From contig NZ_FMVF01000007.1 in assembly GCF_900101895.1 (NCBI RefSeq), positions 109,006 through 173,005 on the forward strand: a stretch of 64,000 bases of DNA, in the 5' to 3' direction. Source of the DNA: Flavobacterium caeni. GTDB taxonomy: Bacteria > Bacteroidota > Bacteroidia > Flavobacteriales > Flavobacteriaceae. Of the stretch, positions 24,782 to 33,704 are shown piece by piece (the stretch's first letter is position 1; each line of letters starts with the position of its first letter). The position numbers and the translations under genes are program-made. A model generated the notes under the pieces. It was not told the DNA's origin. It did not search any database and saw only the letters and a list, made by a program, of their open reading frames with translations.

Positions 24782-26302
24782 ATGAACACAATTAAGGAAT
24801 ACCTAAGTCTAAGTGAATTTGAGTCGGTCATTTTCGACAACCAGAAAATAGAAATCAGCGATGCCGTCCTGCGACGCGTCAAAAGAAGCTTCAATTTTTT
24901 GAACGAATTTTCAAAAAACAAAGTCATTTATGGCGTCAATACGGGTTTTGGACCCATGGCGCAATACCGCATCAAGGACGAAGACCGCATCCAATTGCAA
25001 TACAACCTGATCCGCAGCCATTCGTCGGGCACCGGAAAACCCATTGAGCCACAAGCGGTCAAGGCCGCCATCTTGGCGCGTTTGAACACCATGGCGCTGG
25101 GGTATTCGGGTGTGCATCCGTCGTTGATCCATCTCATGACAGAGCTCATCAACCGCGACATCACGCCGCTCATTTTTGAACACGGCGGTGTAGGCGCTTC
25201 GGGCGATTTGGTGCAATTGGCGCACCTGGCGCTGGTGCTCATCGGGGAAGGCGAAGTGTTCTACAAAGGCGAGCGAAGACCAACCAAAGAAGTTTTTGAG
25301 ATCGAAGGACTCGAGCCCATCCAGGTCGAGATCCGCGAAGGACTGGCGCTTATGAACGGCACCTCGGTCATGACCGGTATTGGCGTGGTCAATGTGCACA
25401 AAGCCAACAAGTTGCTCGATTGGTCGCTCAAGATTTCGTGCGCGATCAACGAAATCGTACGTGCCTACGACGACCATTTGTCGTTTGAACTCAACAATGT
25501 CAAATTGCATGACGGCCAACGGCAAGTTGCCGAAAAAATGCGCGGCAACCTGGCCGACAGCCAACTGATCCGCAAACGCGAAGACCATTTGTATACGGGC
25601 GAAAACACCGAAGACGTGTTCAGCGAAAAGGTGCAGGAATACTATTCGTTGCGTTGTATCCCGCAAATCCTTGGCCCGGTCAAGGAAACCATCGACAGCG
25701 TGGCGGCCATCCTCGAAAAGGAATTCAATTCGGCCAACGACAACCCCATCATCGATGTCGAGAACCGACACGTTTTTCACGGCGGGAATTTCCACGGCGA
25801 CTACATTTCGCTCGAAATGGACAAGCTCAAGATTGTCATCGCCAAACTAACCATGCTGGCCGAACGCCAGTTGAATTATTTGCTCAACGCCAAGATCAAT
25901 GAGCTCCTGCCGCCGTTCGTCAACTTGGGTACGCTCGGATTTAATTTTGGGATGCAGGGCGTACAGTTTACGGCCACCTCGACCACGGCCGAAAGCCAGA
26001 TGTTGTCGAACCCGATGTATGTGCACAGCATCCCGAACAACAACGACAACCAGGACATCGTGAGCATGGGCACCAATTCGGCGGTGATTGCGTCGAAAGT
26101 GATCGAAAATGCTTTCGAAGTCTTGGCCATCGAACTCATTACGGTGGTGCAGGCCATCGACTACATGGGCCAAAAAGACAGCGTCTCGTCGGTAACAAAA
26201 AAAATGTACGACGACATACGCGCGATCATCCCGACTTTTAAACAAGACCAGGTCATGTATCCGTTCGTGCAAAAAGTCAAGGAGCATTTGATAAATAATT
26301 AG
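24782..26302 (+). CDS. Tyrosine ammonia-lyase
   Basis: 506 residues from the start chosen. Converts tyrosine to 4-coumarate, the starter for the flexirubin polyene. The self-formed MIO cofactor comes from Ala139-Ser140-Gly141 in GGVGASGDLVQLAHL. The selectivity region reads NLIRSHSSGTG, with the His found in tyrosine-specific lyases. The sequence resembles, from memory, the well-studied F. johnsoniae enzyme, whose N-terminus (MNTINEYL) matches MNTIKEYL here and fixes the start; an ATG at 24764 is the alternative. Histidine lyase is less likely given this similarity and the cluster. Confidence 0.93.
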   Translation: MNTIKEYLSLSEFESVIFDNQKIEISDAVLRRVKRSFNFLNEFSKNKVIYGVNTGFGPMAQYRIKDEDRIQLQYNLIRSHSSGTGKPIEPQAVKAAILARLNTMALGYSGVHPSLIHLMTELINRDITPLIFEHGGVGASGDLVQLAHLALVLIGEGEVFYKGERRPTKEVFEIEGLEPIQVEIREGLALMNGTSVMTGIGVVNVHKANKLLDWSLKISCAINEIVRAYDDHLSFELNNVKLHDGQRQVAEKMRGNLADSQLIRKREDHLYTGENTEDVFSEKVQEYYSLRCIPQILGPVKETIDSVAAILEKEFNSANDNPIIDVENRHVFHGGNFHGDYISLEMDKLKIVIAKLTMLAERQLNYLLNAKINELLPPFVNLGTLGFNFGMQGVQFTATSTTAESQMLSNPMYVHSIPNNNDNQDIVSMGTNSAVIASKVIENAFEVLAIELITVVQAIDYMGQKDSVSSVTKKMYDDIRAIIPTFKQDQVMYPFVQKVKEHLINN

Positions 26303-26343
26303 TATATTAGTTCAATCATCACAATCACTTAATCAAAATCATT

Positions 26344-27468
26344 ATGAAAAAAAATCTATGGATCGCGCTGTTATTGGCGGCGGGTATGGTTAACGCGCAG
26401 GAATTGGCCTTGGTCAAAAAAGACGGGCGTTTCGGGTACATCAACAAAACAGGTGAAATCGCCATCCAGCCCAAATACAAGGTGGCCAAAAACTTTTCGG
26501 ACGGATTGGCCGCAGCCGAAGAAAACGGCAAATGGGGTTTTATCAATCCCAAAGGAGAGTGGGTCATTCCGGCTTCGTTCGACGATGCCAAGTATTTCGA
26601 CAGCGGTATTTGCGTCGTGAGCAAGGACAAGAAATGGTTCTACATCGACAAAAAAGGCGAGACGCTCAAGTCGCCCGATACCGATAAGATTTTTGATTTC
26701 GAAGATGGGTTTGCATTTGTCAAGCGCGGCGAAAAAGTGGGGCTTATCAACGCCAAATTCGCGACCGTCGTCGAGCCAAAATACGACCAGATCAAATCCT
26801 TTCACGATGGCTACGCGCGCGTTAAAAACAGCGACCGTTGGGGCATCATCGATAAAACAGGGAAGGTGATCATCGAGCCGATTTACGATGACATCGGCGA
26901 CTACAACAAAGGTGTGGCCTGGGCCAAGAACGGAACGGTTTTCGGCTTGGTCATCGAAGGAAAATTCAAGGCCATTGACGGTGTGGTGAAAATCTGGGAT
27001 TTCGAAGGCCAGACCTTGACCTACGCCAAGAAAAACGAGAAAATCGGATTCATCGACACCAAAGGGAATTGGGTCATCGAGCCCAAGTTCGACAAAGCCA
27101 AAGCGTTCAACAAAGGCCTTGCACCCGTCATGATCGGGAAGAAATGGGGTTACACCAATACCAAGGGCGACTTGGTCATCCAACCTGCCTACAACGACGC
27201 CGAAGTGTTCAGCAACGACGGTTTGGCGCCGGTAAAGGAAAAGGACTGGGGCTTTGTCAACGAGAGCGGCAAAATGGTCATCCCTACGCAGTACGGTATC
27301 ACCGCTGGCGGTTTTGGCGGTTTGGTGGCATTGTTCCGCGACGATGAAAAAGGATTCAAGGACGGTGTCGTCCGTGTAAAAAATGAAAAGAAATGGGGCT
27401 TTCTCAAGACCGACGGAACCGTATTGGGCAACCAATGGTTTGAGCAGGCAGAACCCTTTAAAAAATAA
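26344..27468 (+). CDS. Secreted WG-repeat protein
   Basis: 374 residues. A signal peptide (MKKNLWIALLLAAGMVNAQ) is followed by about ten WG repeats of the form KxGRFGYINKTGEIAIQPKY, including KWGFINPKGEWVIP and KWGYTNTKGDLVIQ. Such repeats form beta-structured modules, usually in envelope proteins of unknown ligand. It sits 41 bases after the ammonia-lyase and 12 bases before fabG, so it is very probably cotranscribed with pigment genes. Its role there is unknown; binding or placing pigment in the envelope is a guess. Confidence 0.88.
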   Translation: MKKNLWIALLLAAGMVNAQELALVKKDGRFGYINKTGEIAIQPKYKVAKNFSDGLAAAEENGKWGFINPKGEWVIPASFDDAKYFDSGICVVSKDKKWFYIDKKGETLKSPDTDKIFDFEDGFAFVKRGEKVGLINAKFATVVEPKYDQIKSFHDGYARVKNSDRWGIIDKTGKVIIEPIYDDIGDYNKGVAWAKNGTVFGLVIEGKFKAIDGVVKIWDFEGQTLTYAKKNEKIGFIDTKGNWVIEPKFDKAKAFNKGLAPVMIGKKWGYTNTKGDLVIQPAYNDAEVFSNDGLAPVKEKDWGFVNESGKMVIPTQYGITAGGFGGLVALFRDDEKGFKDGVVRVKNEKKWGFLKTDGTVLGNQWFEQAEPFKK

Positions 27469-27480
27469 AAAAATACCAAT

Positions 27481-28212
27481 ATGAAGTGTGCTTTGGTGAC
27501 GGGCGGTTCCCGCGGAATCGGCAGTGCAATATGCCAAAAACTAGCGGTCGAGACAGACTATCACATCCTGATCAACTACCAATCGAACAAGGCGGCGGCC
27601 GAGCAAACGCTCGAAGCGGTCAAGCAGGCGGGCGGTAAAGGCGAAATCATCGGGTTCAACGTATCCGATGCCGATGCGGTCAAAACCGCGCTTACGGCAT
27701 GGCAGGACGCCAATCCCGAAGCCGTGGTCGAGGTGATTGTAAACAATGCGGGCATCACCAAAGACGGGCTGTTCATGTGGATGAGTCACGAAGACTGGTC
27801 GAGTGTGATCAACACCAGTCTCAACGGGTTCTTTAACGTGACCAATTTTTTCATCCAAAAAATGCTGCGCAACAAGTACGGGCGCATCGTCAACATGGTG
27901 TCGGTTTCGGGTGTCAAGGGCACGCCGGGCCAAACCAATTATTCGGCGGCCAAAGGTGCGGTCGTGGCGGCCACCAAGGCGCTTGCGCAAGAAGTCGCCA
28001 AACGCAACATCACCGTCAATGCCGTGGCGCCGGGGTTTATCCGTAGCGACATGACGGCCGAACTCGACGAAAAGGAACTCATCAGGATGATTCCCGCCAA
28101 CAGATTCGGCGAGGTCGAGGAAGTAGCCGATTTGGTCAGTTTCCTGGTTTCGAAAAAATCGGGTTACATCACCGGCGAAACCATCAACATCAACGGAGGG
28201 ATTTACTCATAA
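27481..28212 (+). CDS. 3-oxoacyl-ACP reductase (FabG type)
   Basis: 243-residue short-chain dehydrogenase. GGSRGIGSAI binds NADPH; NNAGITKDGLFMWM, Ser in MVSVSGVKG and the YxxxK pair in NYSAAKGA complete the active site. In this cluster it reduces the beta-keto group after each extension of the aryl polyene. It starts 12 bases after the WG-repeat gene and the ketosynthase follows 10 bases later. Confidence 0.93.
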   Translation: MKCALVTGGSRGIGSAICQKLAVETDYHILINYQSNKAAAEQTLEAVKQAGGKGEIIGFNVSDADAVKTALTAWQDANPEAVVEVIVNNAGITKDGLFMWMSHEDWSSVINTSLNGFFNVTNFFIQKMLRNKYGRIVNMVSVSGVKGTPGQTNYSAAKGAVVAATKALAQEVAKRNITVNAVAPGFIRSDMTAELDEKELIRMIPANRFGEVEEVADLVSFLVSKKSGYITGETININGGIYS

Positions 28213-28222
28213 AGGACAAAGG

Positions 28223-29449
28223 ATGGACAGAAGGGTGGTCATTACCGGCATGGGCATTTACTCCTGCATAGGCACGTCGCTCGACGAGGTCAAGGATTCG
28301 TTGTACCAAGGCAAGTCGGGCATTCATTTCGACGCCGAACGCAAAGAATTCGGATTCCGATCGGCACTTACCGGAATGGTACCCAAACCCGACCTCAAGG
28401 ATTTGCTTTCGCGCCGACAACGCATCAGCGTGGGCGAGGAAACCGAATACGCCTACATGGCGACGCTCGAAGCGCTCAAAAATGCGGACATAAACGACGC
28501 TTTTTTTGAAGCGAACGAAGTCGGGATTTTGTACGGCAACGATTCGGTCTCGCGCGGCATCATCGAAGCCACCGACGTCATCCGCGAGAAAAAAGACACC
28601 GCGCTCATCGGGTCGGGGGCGATTTTCAAATCGATGAACTCGACCGTGACGATGAACCTGTCTACCATCTTCAAATTGCGCGGCGTCAACCTGACGGTCA
28701 GCGCGGCCTGCGCGAGCGGCTCGCATTCTATTGGGCTCGGCTATTATTTGATCAAAAGCGGCATGCAGGACATGATCATTTGCGGCGGCGCGCAGGAAAT
28801 CAACAAATTTGCGATGAGCAGTTTTGACGGATTGGGCGTGTTTTCTCCGCGGGAAGACGATCCTGCCAAGGCTTCGCGTCCGTTCGACTCGGGACGCGAT
28901 GGATTGGTACCGTCTGGCGGCGGCGCAACGCTGATCCTCGAAAGTTATGAATCGGCGTTGGCGCGTGGCGCGAACATCATTGCCGAAGTAGTGGGTTATG
29001 GATTTTCGTCCAACGGTGGGCACATCTCGACCCCCAATGTAGAAGGTCCGGCCACGGCCATGAAACGCGCGCTCGAACAAGCCGGTTTGCAGCCGCAAGA
29101 CATCGACTACATCAACGCACACGCTACATCAACACCCGTAGGCGACGCCAATGAGGCCAAGGCGATTCACGAAGTTTTTGGCGCGAGCAATCCGCCGGTA
29201 AGTTCAACCAAATCGATGACGGGACACGAATGTTGGATGGCCGGCGCGAGCGAGGTCATCTACTCGATTTTGATGATGCAACATTCCTTTGTGGCGCCCA
29301 ACATCAACCTCGAAAACCCCGATGAAGATTCTGCAAAATTAAATTTGGTATCTGCAACGATAAATAAAGAAATAAACATATTTTTGTCGAATTCCTTTGG
29401 TTTTGGAGGAACCAATTCGGCACTAATTGTAAAAAAGTATACACCCTGA
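28223..29449 (+). CDS. Beta-ketoacyl-ACP synthase, flexirubin cluster, first
   Basis: 408-residue FabF-like condensing enzyme. Nucleophile Cys163 lies in TVSAACASGSHS; the two His are in NAHATSTPVGDANE and MTGHECWMAGAS. It extends the growing polyene with malonyl units. The stop overlaps the next ACP start by one base (TGATG). The Ala in AHATSTP and the CWMAG segment are features of FabF-like enzymes in pigment clusters rather than primary fatty acid synthesis, though this is an impression. Confidence 0.93.
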   Translation: MDRRVVITGMGIYSCIGTSLDEVKDSLYQGKSGIHFDAERKEFGFRSALTGMVPKPDLKDLLSRRQRISVGEETEYAYMATLEALKNADINDAFFEANEVGILYGNDSVSRGIIEATDVIREKKDTALIGSGAIFKSMNSTVTMNLSTIFKLRGVNLTVSAACASGSHSIGLGYYLIKSGMQDMIICGGAQEINKFAMSSFDGLGVFSPREDDPAKASRPFDSGRDGLVPSGGGATLILESYESALARGANIIAEVVGYGFSSNGGHISTPNVEGPATAMKRALEQAGLQPQDIDYINAHATSTPVGDANEAKAIHEVFGASNPPVSSTKSMTGHECWMAGASEVIYSILMMQHSFVAPNINLENPDEDSAKLNLVSATINKEINIFLSNSFGFGGTNSALIVKKYTP

Positions 29450-29703
29450 TGAACAAAGAAGCGATTATTGAAAAGATCAACGGATTTTTGTCGGAAGAAT
29501 TTGAAACAGACCAGGCCGACATTGCCCCGGATGCCATACTCAAAGATACGCTCGGGCTCGACAGCCTGGATTATGTAGATTTGGTGGTGTCGATTGAATC
29601 CAATTTCGGGGTCAAGCTCGTCGAAGCCGATTTTGTGGGCATATCGACATTCCAAACGTTTTATGATCTGATCGAAAACAAGCTCAAACTCAAAAACAAC
29701 TAA
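29449..29703 (+). CDS. Acyl carrier protein, first
   Basis: 84-residue ACP with the phosphopantetheine site Ser39 in LGLDSLDYVDL. It carries polyene intermediates between the cluster enzymes. Start codon overlaps the ketosynthase stop. A terminator directly follows, so this is the end of the first transcription unit of the cluster, unless read-through occurs. Confidence 0.93.
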   Translation: MNKEAIIEKINGFLSEEFETDQADIAPDAILKDTLGLDSLDYVDLVVSIESNFGVKLVEADFVGISTFQTFYDLIENKLKLKNN

Positions 29704-29729
29704 ACTCCTGAAACCGGGAGTTTTTTTTT
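29702..29729 (+). terminator. Terminator inside the flexirubin cluster
   Basis: Seven-base stem ACTCCTG/CGGGAGT (one wobble) with an AAAC loop and nine T. It splits the TAL-to-ACP unit from the acyltransferase gene that starts ten bases later, and may act as an attenuator. Confidence 0.8.
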
Positions 29730-29739
29730 ACAAACGGTT

Positions 29740-30621
29740 ATGGCACAATGGGAAGGCAAGTCCAGGGGAACGGTGCTGGGCTATAAAATCTTCGTTTTTT
29801 TCATCAAAAAGGTGGGCATTCGCGCGGCCTATGGCTTGCTGTTTTTTGTGGCCTCGTACTACTTCTTGTTGCTGAACAAAAGCAACCGCGCGATTTTTTA
29901 CTATTTCCGCAAACGCCTCGGGTATTCGTGGTTCAAGGCCAAGCGCAGCGTGTTTTGGAGTTATTTCACGTTTGGGCAAACCATCATCGACAAGGTTTCG
30001 ATCTCGGCGGGCATGCGCAACCGGTTTACGTATGAGTTCGACGGCATCGAGTTGCTGCACCAATTGCTTCGCGAGAAAAAAGGAGGCGTAATGATCAGCG
30101 CGCACGTCGGAAATTTCGAAATCGCCGAGCATTTTTTTGGCGAGATAGACCTCGATTTCCAGATCAACCTGGTCACGACCGATTTGGAACATTCTGCCAT
30201 CAAGAACTACATCGAAAGCGTCACCCAAAAGTCGCGCATCAAATTCATCATCATCAGGGAAGATTTGGGGCATATTTTCGAGATCAATTCGGCGTTGGCG
30301 CGTAACGAATTGGTTTGCTTTACGGGCGATCGTTATTTTGAGGGCGTCAAATATTTGGAAGGTGACTTGCTTGGCCAGTCGGCCAAATTCCCATCGGGAC
30401 CATTTTTGATCGCGTCGCGGCTCAAGGTGCCCGTGGTTTTCGTGTATGTGATGAAGGAAGCCAACCTGCACTATCACTTGTATGCGCGCGCCGCCGAAGT
30501 CAAGCACCGCGACGAAAAAGGATTGCTCGACGAATACCTCAAAAGCGTCGAATCGATCGTGCGGCGCTATCCGTTGCAATGGTTCAATTACTTTGATTTT
30601 TGGAACCAACTCGGGCGTTAA
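29740..30621 (+). CDS. Lysophospholipid/lipid A-type acyltransferase (LpxL-like)
   Basis: 293-residue member of the lipid A biosynthesis acyltransferase family. An N-terminal hydrophobic segment (AAYGLLFFVASYYFLLL) anchors it; the catalytic HxxxxE-like region is SAHVGNFEIAEHFF, and FTGDRYFEG follows. Such enzymes occur in aryl-polyene and flexirubin clusters and may transfer the polyene acyl group to its lipid partner. The acceptor (dialkylresorcinol or lipid) is not shown by the sequence. Confidence 0.88.
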   Translation: MAQWEGKSRGTVLGYKIFVFFIKKVGIRAAYGLLFFVASYYFLLLNKSNRAIFYYFRKRLGYSWFKAKRSVFWSYFTFGQTIIDKVSISAGMRNRFTYEFDGIELLHQLLREKKGGVMISAHVGNFEIAEHFFGEIDLDFQINLVTTDLEHSAIKNYIESVTQKSRIKFIIIREDLGHIFEINSALARNELVCFTGDRYFEGVKYLEGDLLGQSAKFPSGPFLIASRLKVPVVFVYVMKEANLHYHLYARAAEVKHRDEKGLLDEYLKSVESIVRRYPLQWFNYFDFWNQLGR

Positions 30622-30696
30622 GCCACACTTTTGATAACGGATTGGGAATGAACCGCGAAATAATCCCGAATTAACAGGAATCTTTATTTTTTCGAC

Positions 30697-30704
30697 TAAA
30701 TTTG
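30697..30704 (+). promoter_or_regulatory. -7 box upstream of darA
   Basis: TAAATTTG matches TAnnTTTG, 20 bases before the ATG. The 103-base gap ahead of darA is the largest inside this part of the cluster, so a separate promoter is likely. Confidence 0.5.
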
Positions 30705-30724
30705 CAACTCAATTTTTAAGTCGG

Positions 30725-31627
30725 ATGAAGAACATTCTTGTCGTCTATTACACCCAATCGGGACAACTTAAGGAAATCGCGCAACAAATCGCCAAGCCTT
30801 TGCTGCAGGACGATCAGGTAAAATTGACTTTTCACGAGATCCGGCTCGTGGAGCCGTTCCCGTTCCCGTGGGACAAGTCGTCGTTTTTTGATGCGTTTCC
30901 CGAGTCGTTTTTGCAGATACCGCGCGCGCTCGAGCCCGTTCCTTCAGAAATCCTGGACCAAAAATATGACTTGGTTTTGTTTCACTACCAGGTGTGGTAT
31001 TTGTCGCCATCGATTCCGATCAACTCGTTCTTGAAAAGTCCCGAGGCCGCCATTTTGCTGAAGGACACGCCGGTGGTGACCATCAGCGGATCGCGCAACA
31101 TGTGGATCATGGCGCAGGAAAAAGTCAAGAAGTTGCTCAAAGACAACGGTGCGAACCTTGTCGGGAACGTGGCCCTGGTAGACCGCGTGGGCAATCTGGT
31201 GAGCGTAATTACGATTGTTGAATGGATGTTTTCGGGTGTCAAGAAAAAATACCTGGGAATTTTCCCGCTGCCGGGTGTGTCTGAAAAGGACATTCGCGAA
31301 TCGGAGAAGTTTGGTAAAATCATCCAGTCGAAGATCCATTCGGGCGATTTTTCGACGTTGCAAAGCGAGTTGGTCGCCAACGACGGCGTGCGCATCAGTT
31401 CCTACTTGGTCAAGGTAGACAAGACGGCTAACAAAATCTTTAATAAGTGGTCAAATTTTATCAAATCGAGAAAAAGTTCGCGAAAAATATGGCTTAAAGT
31501 TTTTTATGTGTATTTGTTTCTCGCAATTTGGTTAATCTCGCCAATTGTATATATATTGCATGTTTTTACATACCCTTTAAAAGTTAACAGCATCAAGAGA
31601 GAAACCCAGTATTTTCAAGGGGTTTAG
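30725..31627 (+). CDS. darA: Dialkylresorcinol-forming enzyme DarA
   Basis: 300 residues. The N-terminal half has a flavodoxin-like pattern (MKNILVVYYTQSGQLKEIA, then TPVVTISGSRNMWIMAQEKV). A hydrophobic segment near 265-290 (VFYVYLFLAIWLISPIVYIL) could anchor it in the membrane. Together with DarB it makes 2,5-dialkylresorcinol, the alcohol half of flexirubin; DarA is thought to act in cyclisation/aromatisation. The last 200 bases are more AT-rich than the rest. darB follows 16 bases later, the normal order. Confidence 0.88.
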   Translation: MKNILVVYYTQSGQLKEIAQQIAKPLLQDDQVKLTFHEIRLVEPFPFPWDKSSFFDAFPESFLQIPRALEPVPSEILDQKYDLVLFHYQVWYLSPSIPINSFLKSPEAAILLKDTPVVTISGSRNMWIMAQEKVKKLLKDNGANLVGNVALVDRVGNLVSVITIVEWMFSGVKKKYLGIFPLPGVSEKDIRESEKFGKIIQSKIHSGDFSTLQSELVANDGVRISSYLVKVDKTANKIFNKWSNFIKSRKSSRKIWLKVFYVYLFLAIWLISPIVYILHVFTYPLKVNSIKRETQYFQGV

Positions 31628-31643
31628 CAGACTAGAATAAATT

Positions 31644-32780
31644 ATGTTCGACGTATACATTACAAAAGCAGGGAAGTACTTGCCGAATGATCCCGTTTCT
31701 AACGACGAAATGGAAAGTTATTTGGGACTTATCAATGACGCGGCCTCTAAAGCGCGAAGAATTATCCTTCGCAACAACAAAATTACCAGCAGACATTACG
31801 CAGTAGATAAAAACGGCAAAAGCACCCACAACAATGCCGAATTGACCCAACTTGCCATCACCCAATTGTACGACAACCATTTTTCGACCAAAGACATGCA
31901 GCTTTTGTCTTGCGGGACGTCTACGCCCGACAACTTTTTGCCTTCGCATGCGGCCATGGTCCACGGGCTTTTGGGCAACCAGTCGGTCGAGCTCAATTCG
32001 TCTACGGGCGTGTGTTGCGCGGGGATGAATTCGCTTAAATTCGGGTATTTGTCGGTCAAGTCGGGCAATACGCAAAACGCCGTGTGTACAGGTTCTGAGC
32101 GGGTTTCGACCTGGATGATGGCCGACAAGTACGAACACGAAGTCGACAACCTCAAAAACCTCGAAGAACAACCCATCATCGCGTTCAAAAAAGACTTTTT
32201 GCGTTGGATGCTTTCCGATGGTGCAGGTGCGGTGTTGCTCGAAAACGCGCCGCGTCCCGATGGCATTTCGCTCAAAATCGAGTGGATGGACGCCTATTCC
32301 TATGCGCACGAACTCGAAGCGTGTATGTATGCGGGCGGCGACAAACTCGAAGACGGATCCATCAAGCCCTGGAGCGATTACCATCCCGACGAATGGCTCA
32401 ACGAATCGGTTTTTTCGATCAAACAGGACGTCAAATTGCTCGACGAACACATCTTGGTCAAAGGCGCCGAGAGCATGGCATCGGCCTTGAAAAAGAACAA
32501 CGTCACATCAAGCCAGATCGATTATTTCCTGCCACACGTTTCGTCGCATTATTTTGTGACGGGCCTCAAAAAGTCGCTCGAAGAAAACGGCGTGGGCGTG
32601 GCCGACGACAAATGGTTCATGAACCTGGCGCGCGTGGGCAACGTAGGATCGGCATCGATTTATTTGGCGCTCGAGGAATTGTTCAATTCGGGACAACTCA
32701 AAAAAGGCCAGAAAATTCTTTTGTCGGTACCTGAAAGCGGTCGTTTTTCGTTCGCCTATGCTTACTTAACCGTGTGCTGA
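31644..32780 (+). CDS. darB: Ketosynthase III-type enzyme DarB
   Basis: 378 residues. KAS-III fold with nucleophile Cys125 in STGVCCAGMNS, His in FLPHVSSHYF and Asn in NLARVGNVGSASIYLAL. It condenses a beta-ketoacyl thioester with a second acyl chain to give the ring precursor of dialkylresorcinol. The stop overlaps the next start (TGATG). DarB-type enzymes are longer than FabH and have a shifted C-terminus, which agrees here. Confidence 0.93.
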   Translation: MFDVYITKAGKYLPNDPVSNDEMESYLGLINDAASKARRIILRNNKITSRHYAVDKNGKSTHNNAELTQLAITQLYDNHFSTKDMQLLSCGTSTPDNFLPSHAAMVHGLLGNQSVELNSSTGVCCAGMNSLKFGYLSVKSGNTQNAVCTGSERVSTWMMADKYEHEVDNLKNLEEQPIIAFKKDFLRWMLSDGAGAVLLENAPRPDGISLKIEWMDAYSYAHELEACMYAGGDKLEDGSIKPWSDYHPDEWLNESVFSIKQDVKLLDEHILVKGAESMASALKKNNVTSSQIDYFLPHVSSHYFVTGLKKSLEENGVGVADDKWFMNLARVGNVGSASIYLALEELFNSGQLKKGQKILLSVPESGRFSFAYAYLTVC

Positions 32781-33205
32781 TGACTGCGCTGTTCGAAAAG
32801 GACTTTGTAGAAGATTTGTTGCCGCAGAAATTTCCGTTCGTGATGGTCGACAAAATGTATGCGTATACCGAAACGACGATCGTGACCGGATTCGAGGTCA
32901 AATCCGACAATATTTTTTGCGCAGACGGCCTCTTTCGCGAACCCGGATTGGTTGAGCACATGGCGCAATCGGTCGCGATGCATACCGGATATCAATTTTA
33001 TTTGAAACAAGAGACGGCACCCACGGGTTACATCGGTTCTATTTCGGGAATCGAGATCAAAAAGTTGCCCAAGCTGGGACAAAACATACAAACCACCGTG
33101 CAGATCCTCCAGGAATTTGGCGGCATCACGATGGTAGACATCACCACGACACTCGAGGGCGAAACCATCGCTTCGGGACAAATGAAAACCGTATTGGCCA
33201 AATGA
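32780..33205 (+). CDS. Hotdog-fold dehydratase-like protein, His replaced (first)
   Basis: 141 residues, hotdog fold of the FabZ/ApeP type. MVDKMYAY is the common early motif. In canonical FabZ the catalytic His is in GHFPG; here the aligned text is DGLFREPGLVEHMAQS, with no His at that place but a retained Glu. It may be a catalytic partner of another hotdog subunit or act in another step. The ATG at 32780 overlaps the DarB stop by one base; a GTG two codons upstream (32774) is less likely. Confidence 0.85.
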   Translation: MTALFEKDFVEDLLPQKFPFVMVDKMYAYTETTIVTGFEVKSDNIFCADGLFREPGLVEHMAQSVAMHTGYQFYLKQETAPTGYIGSISGIEIKKLPKLGQNIQTTVQILQEFGGITMVDITTTLEGETIASGQMKTVLAK

Positions 33206-33672
33206 TGGAACTCGACGGCATCGATATCAAGGACTACTTACCGCACCGCGCGCCCATGCTGATGGTCGATCGGCTGCAAAAGCTCGATCACGAAATCGTC
33301 GAAACCGTTTTTGAAATCAAGCCAGACAACCTGTTTGTCCAGAACGGGTCTTTTAACGAACCAGGGCTGATCGAAAACGCCGCGCAAACCTGCGCCGCGA
33401 TTGTGGCCAAAGGCTATTTTCTGGACGAAAGCGACCAGATCAAGAAGGACGTGGCCGTGATTGGATTCATCAGCGCCATCAAAACGCTCAAGATACACGC
33501 GACGCCTTTGGTGGGCCAAACCATCACCACCTTGGCGACTTTTGTGTCAAAATTTGTCACCGACGACTACACCTTGTGTACGATGGGTTGCAAAACAACC
33601 TGCAACGATACGGTGCTGCTCGAAGGTGAGATCAATTTGTTCATCCAGGAGCAGGCGCCCATCAGCCAATAA
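33202..33672 (+). CDS. Hotdog-fold dehydratase-like protein, His replaced (second)
   Basis: 156 residues; paralogous in layout to the preceding gene. LPHRAPMLMVDRLQKLDHE is typical of 3-hydroxyacyl-ACP dehydratases of pigment clusters, while the active-site region reads NGSFNEPGLIENAAQTCAA, again without the FabZ His. Start is ATG at 33202 in ATGATG, overlapping the previous stop; 33205 is the alternative. The two may form a heterodimeric dehydratase for the polyene. Confidence 0.85.
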   Translation: MMELDGIDIKDYLPHRAPMLMVDRLQKLDHEIVETVFEIKPDNLFVQNGSFNEPGLIENAAQTCAAIVAKGYFLDESDQIKKDVAVIGFISAIKTLKIHATPLVGQTITTLATFVSKFVTDDYTLCTMGCKTTCNDTVLLEGEINLFIQEQAPISQ

Positions 33673-33704
33673 CAAAAAATACAGGTTTTTGCCTGAACAG
33701 TCAC

